Assembly (NCBI RefSeq): GCF_014898055.3 | Contig: NW_023601104.1 | Location: 79,777,106-79,841,105 of the forward strand | Source of the DNA: Talpa occidentalis | Lineage: Eukaryota; Chordata; Mammalia; Eulipotyphla; Talpidae | DNA: 64,000 nt | Direction: 5' to 3' | Shown: positions 60,406 through 64,000 of the stretch, in pieces | How positions within the stretch are numbered: the stretch's first letter is position 1 | Layout: each line of letters begins with the position of its first letter | Made by a program: the position numbers and the translations under genes | Notes under the pieces: generated by a model | Told to the model about the DNA's origin: nothing | Databases searched by the model: none | The model's input: the letters and a program-made list of their open reading frames with translations, nothing else

Positions 60406-63400
60406 GCCTGGAGCTGGCCTGGCCAGGGGGTCAGTCTTAATTAGATCCAAGGTTGCAGGGCTCACCTTATCCTTCAGGTGAAGCAGAAACTGCTGGCTCA
60501 CCCCTGCAGGGGAACCTGTGGGGATCTGATGCCTTGTCTTTCTTTAGAAATGAAGGAGCAAAGCAAGCCTATTGCAGAAAATGGCCCCTCCCCTCTAGAA
60601 ATCCATCCTAAACTCTCTCATGTTCTGCTTTGTGTGGCCAGCGTCCAGACAGGGCATGGGGCTGGACCAAAGCACAACGAGCCGTCCCTGTGGGGGAGCT
60701 CCAGAACAAACCAGAAGCAAAATCTGCTTCTTTCTAAGGACAACATGGTTTTTCCAGGCCCTTCAAAGCCAGGCAGGTCAATCGAGTTATAATTGGCGCT
60801 CTAATTAGAACTCCCACAAGCTGTTAAATTCTTTACCTGCTGCCTGGCATCTTACACAAAGGTGACAAATTTGCTTCTGCCTTTGGAATGATTAAAGGAA
60901 GCTGGCTACAGCCTCATCCTTTTTGCCGACAGCAGCACCCTCCAGCCACCCACTGCCGCCACACTGGCACCGTTGCCCACACGCCCACCAGCCAGCAGGA
61001 CAAGGCATGCAACCCAGTTTACAAGAAAATTGGCCTTAGGGAACGGGCTCAGAAGGCTGTGCTGCTGAATGACCCTTTAGAGACCAAATGGGAGAGACCC
61101 AGCCCCCATCCCCATCTTCCCAGATGTGGGAATGGTGCTTCCAGCAGCCCCACATCGGGCAGCTCCCAAGAGAGGAGGAGAAAGCTCTTTCCTCCCTTTC
61201 TGTGTCCTCAGTCCTGAAGAAGGTGGTGTTTCTGTTCTGGCCACCCTCGAGCATCGGGATAGCCATGTGCTTCAGCGATGGCACCACGTACCTTTCCGGA
61301 CCAACAGCACCTGCGCCTCCTTGCTTTGTGCCAGGGCCTCCTACGGGTGCTGCCAGGCAGTGCCCCTGCAGCACTGCTGAGCCCGCTCCCCCTTCGCTCA
61401 TCTCGGGCTCCCCCATGACCCACTTTCAAATCCTAACTCCTCCACCACTGATGACTTGCCTGACCTCGGACATGTCTTTTAACCTCTCAGAAGTGACAGC
61501 ACCACCCAAACCGGCCTGGTGTGAGGGTTGATCAGTCTGGCCATTTGCCCGGCTCCTAAACCGGCCTAGCAACTGTAGATGTTCTCTGCCTTCCCTTCTC
61601 CCAAAACAGACTGGCCACAGGAAATGAGTGTGAAGTGAAGAGGCCCCCAGAGGCCATGGAGGGTGGATATCAGGTCTCCCCCTGCCTCATACCTGGGGAA
61701 AAGGGCTCACTTCTCAGCTAAGCTTCCCAGTGGGAGAGCTGGGGTGCCCGAGTGATAAGCGGCTGAGACCTGCTCCTCTCAGCTCCCCAGGCAGCCAGAG
61801 CCACCACCAGGCAGGTCACCCCTGGCTGTCCCAGCCCCCTGGGACCACGAGAGCCCCACTTATGTGCCTGTGCTCCATGTGGTGTGAGGGTCCCTCAAAC
61901 TTAAGCACAGGCGCCATACTTGTGGTCACTTTAATTTGCTCTTCCAATGCGCAGTCACCCTGCGCATTGTTTAAGCCCCTCAGGGGTACATTTTGACCTC
62001 CCTGCACAGGCCCCCACTACATGCTCCTTGTTATCTGTAGCCATTAAAGGGAAGCTCCCAGGCCCCTGCTCAGGTGAGCCAAACCCTCACACACTTGCCT
62101 GCTGCTGGCTGGGATTTTGAGGCAATAGCTCTGATCTTGATGCTGATTTATTCCACACTGAAACAGGCACAAGAACTGTGTGGGAGAAGAGAGCTGCGCT
62201 GAGTCTGCTCTGCTTCTGCGGCCGCCACGCAGCACCCCTATGGCCGCTGCTCCCCGCCCCAGCCTGGCTTCTCCTTTCCAACAGAGACAAGATCTGGGGG
62301 TTCCAGGGAGCAAGTTGAAAAGAAAGGGTAAAAGTCCCCACTTCTCAGCAGACCACCTGTTACTCTCCCTCACCAGGTGGCAGCTCTTCTCTGCTTGCTG
62401 TGCTCTGGGGTGCCGGGTGGGGCGGGGAGCCACGGGCAGGCCAGGGTCCAGCGTTGCCCCCACTGCCTTCCTGCCCGCCTTCCACATTTTGAGTTCTCTT
62501 GTTTGTGGAAACATTTTTTTCCAAGGCTTATCAATTCTAGCCCTCTCTTCATCAGAAAGTGTCTTATCATTTCTGTTTGTTCCTGTTTCAAAATGGAAAA
62601 ATAGTGCATGCCAGACCCCGGCAGGGCAGGGGGAGGTGCTGGCCGAAATGACCACATCCCATGGGACAGGTCGTGACTCACCGACCTCTGTGTCACCTCT
62701 GCGTCACTGTTCCTCTCCAGCCAGGCACTGAGCACTACGGGGGGCATGGGGGCCAGCCTTGGGGGGGGCCTGTTTTAGACCCAACAGCTGGAGCTCCGTG
62801 TCTTCAGGTCATCCTGGCAGTGGCTTGGGTAGCTGGCGTTCCCCATGAAACCCACAGAGCCTGCCCCTAGGAGGCCTGCAGGGACAGCTGGACCCACCTC
62901 CCAAGGGGCACAGGATGGCCTTTGTCACTGTACCACACTGGGCAGAAGTGTGTCCAGGCTGGGTGGCCCCCCAGACTCCAGCTCAGCTACCTCCAAGCAG
63001 GGTCAGAGCAGGGTCCGCTTCTCTCCCCCTGTGCTGCCGGCCCCTGGGGTGAGTGCCCTGGCAGCTCTGTCGTGTCCAGCTGCAGCCTCTCTGCCTCCGG
63101 GAAGCCCTTCCTGCCACATCAGCCACCGCCCCGCTCCCCTTGCTGGTACATGGTAGGCGTCTCCACTGCCTGGAGGAGTCAGCCCTGTAGTGTTTTCTGC
63201 CTGTTCTTCCAATTCAGGCTGAAGTCCTAAAAGAACAGATACCCACTGTATGTAGCAGGCAAGTGTTTTACAAGGACTTCTCGCTAGAAATGAGAGGTTT
63301 TTTCTCTCAGTGTTGCATGATAAATTCAGACCTAAGTACAGTGACACCCCACCCAAAGGCATGACACCCCCACCACCTGTCCTGCCCCATCTGAGGACAG

Positions 63401-63852
63401 GCTGAAACAGACCAGATGAGAATCTGGCACTGACGGGGCGGGATCCCAGCCTTGGCCCTCAGGAGTAGGGCTGGGGCTCCCACGACTCCCCCACTCCTGG
63501 CCTGCAGGGTGCTCAGGAAGTCCAGCAGCTCAGCTCTGCAACGGACACGTGAGAATTGTCTTCTGGCCATGGAGAAATCTTCACTCCCCCACAGAGCTCT
63601 GGGCTTCTGAAGAGTGGCCCCAAGGCCCCCAGGCAGGCTGCTCCCGCAGAGGGGCCCAGGTCATAGCACAGGCCTGGAGTGAACTCGGTTTTCCAAACAC
63701 ACCCAGCGCTCCCTCCCCTGAGGGTAGGTGACTGTGCCAGCCTCTGGGGGGTGATTAGCTGGTAATTAGCAGCAAACTTTGCTCTCAAGGGAAGCATGAC
63801 TTTCCGGCTGCCCCATGCTGTTGTTCCAGCGGGTTGTCGGGGAAGGTGGATA

Positions 63853-63898
63853 AAAATAAATAAATAAGTCAACCAGGGAGATGTATAAATAAGTCAAC
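63853..63898. repeat. (AAAT)n plus short duplicated segment
   Basis: aaaataaataaataagtcaa followed after 16 bp by a second ataaataagtcaaca. Simple-sequence-driven local duplication. Confidence 0.7.
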
Positions 63899-64000
63899 AG
63901 GAGTCTCTTGCCCATTACCGGTGGAAAAGTAAGAGCCCAGGAGCTATGTTAGCACCCATGGGTGCTCTGGCTGGGCTGTGGCAGGTAGCTCGGCACCAGG

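Larger units (their letters stand above)
1..64000 (+). other. TTC7B: TTC7B gene, internal to 3' part (partial)
   Basis: Four exons on the + strand join in phase (2, 2, 1, 1 at their 5' borders) to give about 186 codons that I recognise as the C-terminal part of TTC7B. The residues EVYIGIGKPAEA, MSHNVLYMRG and DEARRWYEEAL match TTC7B rather than its paralogue TTC7A, which as I remember it has a different sequence here (VKGNLEEAKQLYKEAL). From knowledge of the family, TTC7B is a roughly 840-residue helical TPR scaffold that binds PI4KA and hyccin (FAM126) and is recruited to the plasma membrane by EFR3, supporting PI4P synthesis. The upstream exons and the last roughly 70 codons (final TPRs and stop) are not visible here. 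The whole window is therefore transcribed pre-mRNA. Confidence 0.93.
49602..64000 (+). other. TTC7B: Intron (5' part) downstream of the last visible exon
   Basis: Starts gtaagt. The next expected coding block of TTC7B (beginning around residues LALILHQLG) was searched for by eye and not found, so the intron probably runs past the window end; a very short exon could still be missed. Contains three LTR-like elements (51.7-55.4 kb), MIR pieces and simple repeats. Stretches 49.7-51.6, 52.8-54.9, 56.4-58.5 and 59.5-64.0 kb have no element I can name. Confidence 0.78.

Noticed and set aside
62044..62655. Longest minus-strand open frame (203 codons), overlapped by a 183-codon plus-strand frame at 62180-62731
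   Set aside because: Both strands are open over the same GC-rich stretch, the translations resemble no family I know, and there is no splice or promoter context. A chance frame.

Overview
The window is mammalian nuclear DNA lying wholly inside one gene, TTC7B, transcribed on the + strand. Four short protein-coding islands with consensus AG/GT borders and matching phases join into a continuous stretch of about 186 codons. This stretch is recognisable as the C-terminal part of tetratricopeptide repeat protein 7B, a scaffold subunit of the plasma-membrane PI4KA (PI4KIIIalpha)-EFR3-hyccin lipid kinase complex. The first and last exons of the gene are not seen; the window starts and ends in introns.

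Layout: 1-14642 is the end of an upstream intron; 14643-14759, 21401-21498, 36151-36291 and 49399-49601 are coding exons; the intervening introns are 6.6, 14.7 and 13.1 kb; 49602-64000 is the start of another intron of at least 14.4 kb. The remaining open reading frames behave like chance frames in GC-rich introns or in repeats. I found no RNA gene, nested gene, CpG-island promoter or CRISPR array.

The introns carry ancient repeats shared by eutherians (MIR, L2, L1M fragments, MER5A-type hAT elements). They also hold six copies of one tRNA-derived SINE about 250-290 bp long, with a conserved non-tRNA body and an AAATAAATCTTT-type tail. This SINE is not Alu, B1/B2, the carnivore, pig, ruminant or horse family as I know them, which points to a lineage with its own SINE. 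A pangolin is one guess, but I cannot decide the species.

Most notable non-coding structure: three solo LTR-like elements at 51.7-55.4 kb. Two form a head-to-head inverted pair, and one of these split a MIR with a 5-bp duplication. There is also a 17-bp minisatellite grown from an L1 3' UTR, a closely spaced inverted SINE pair inside the same L1, and an in-frame exon (36151-36291) with weak splice sites and a G-quadruplex motif just upstream.
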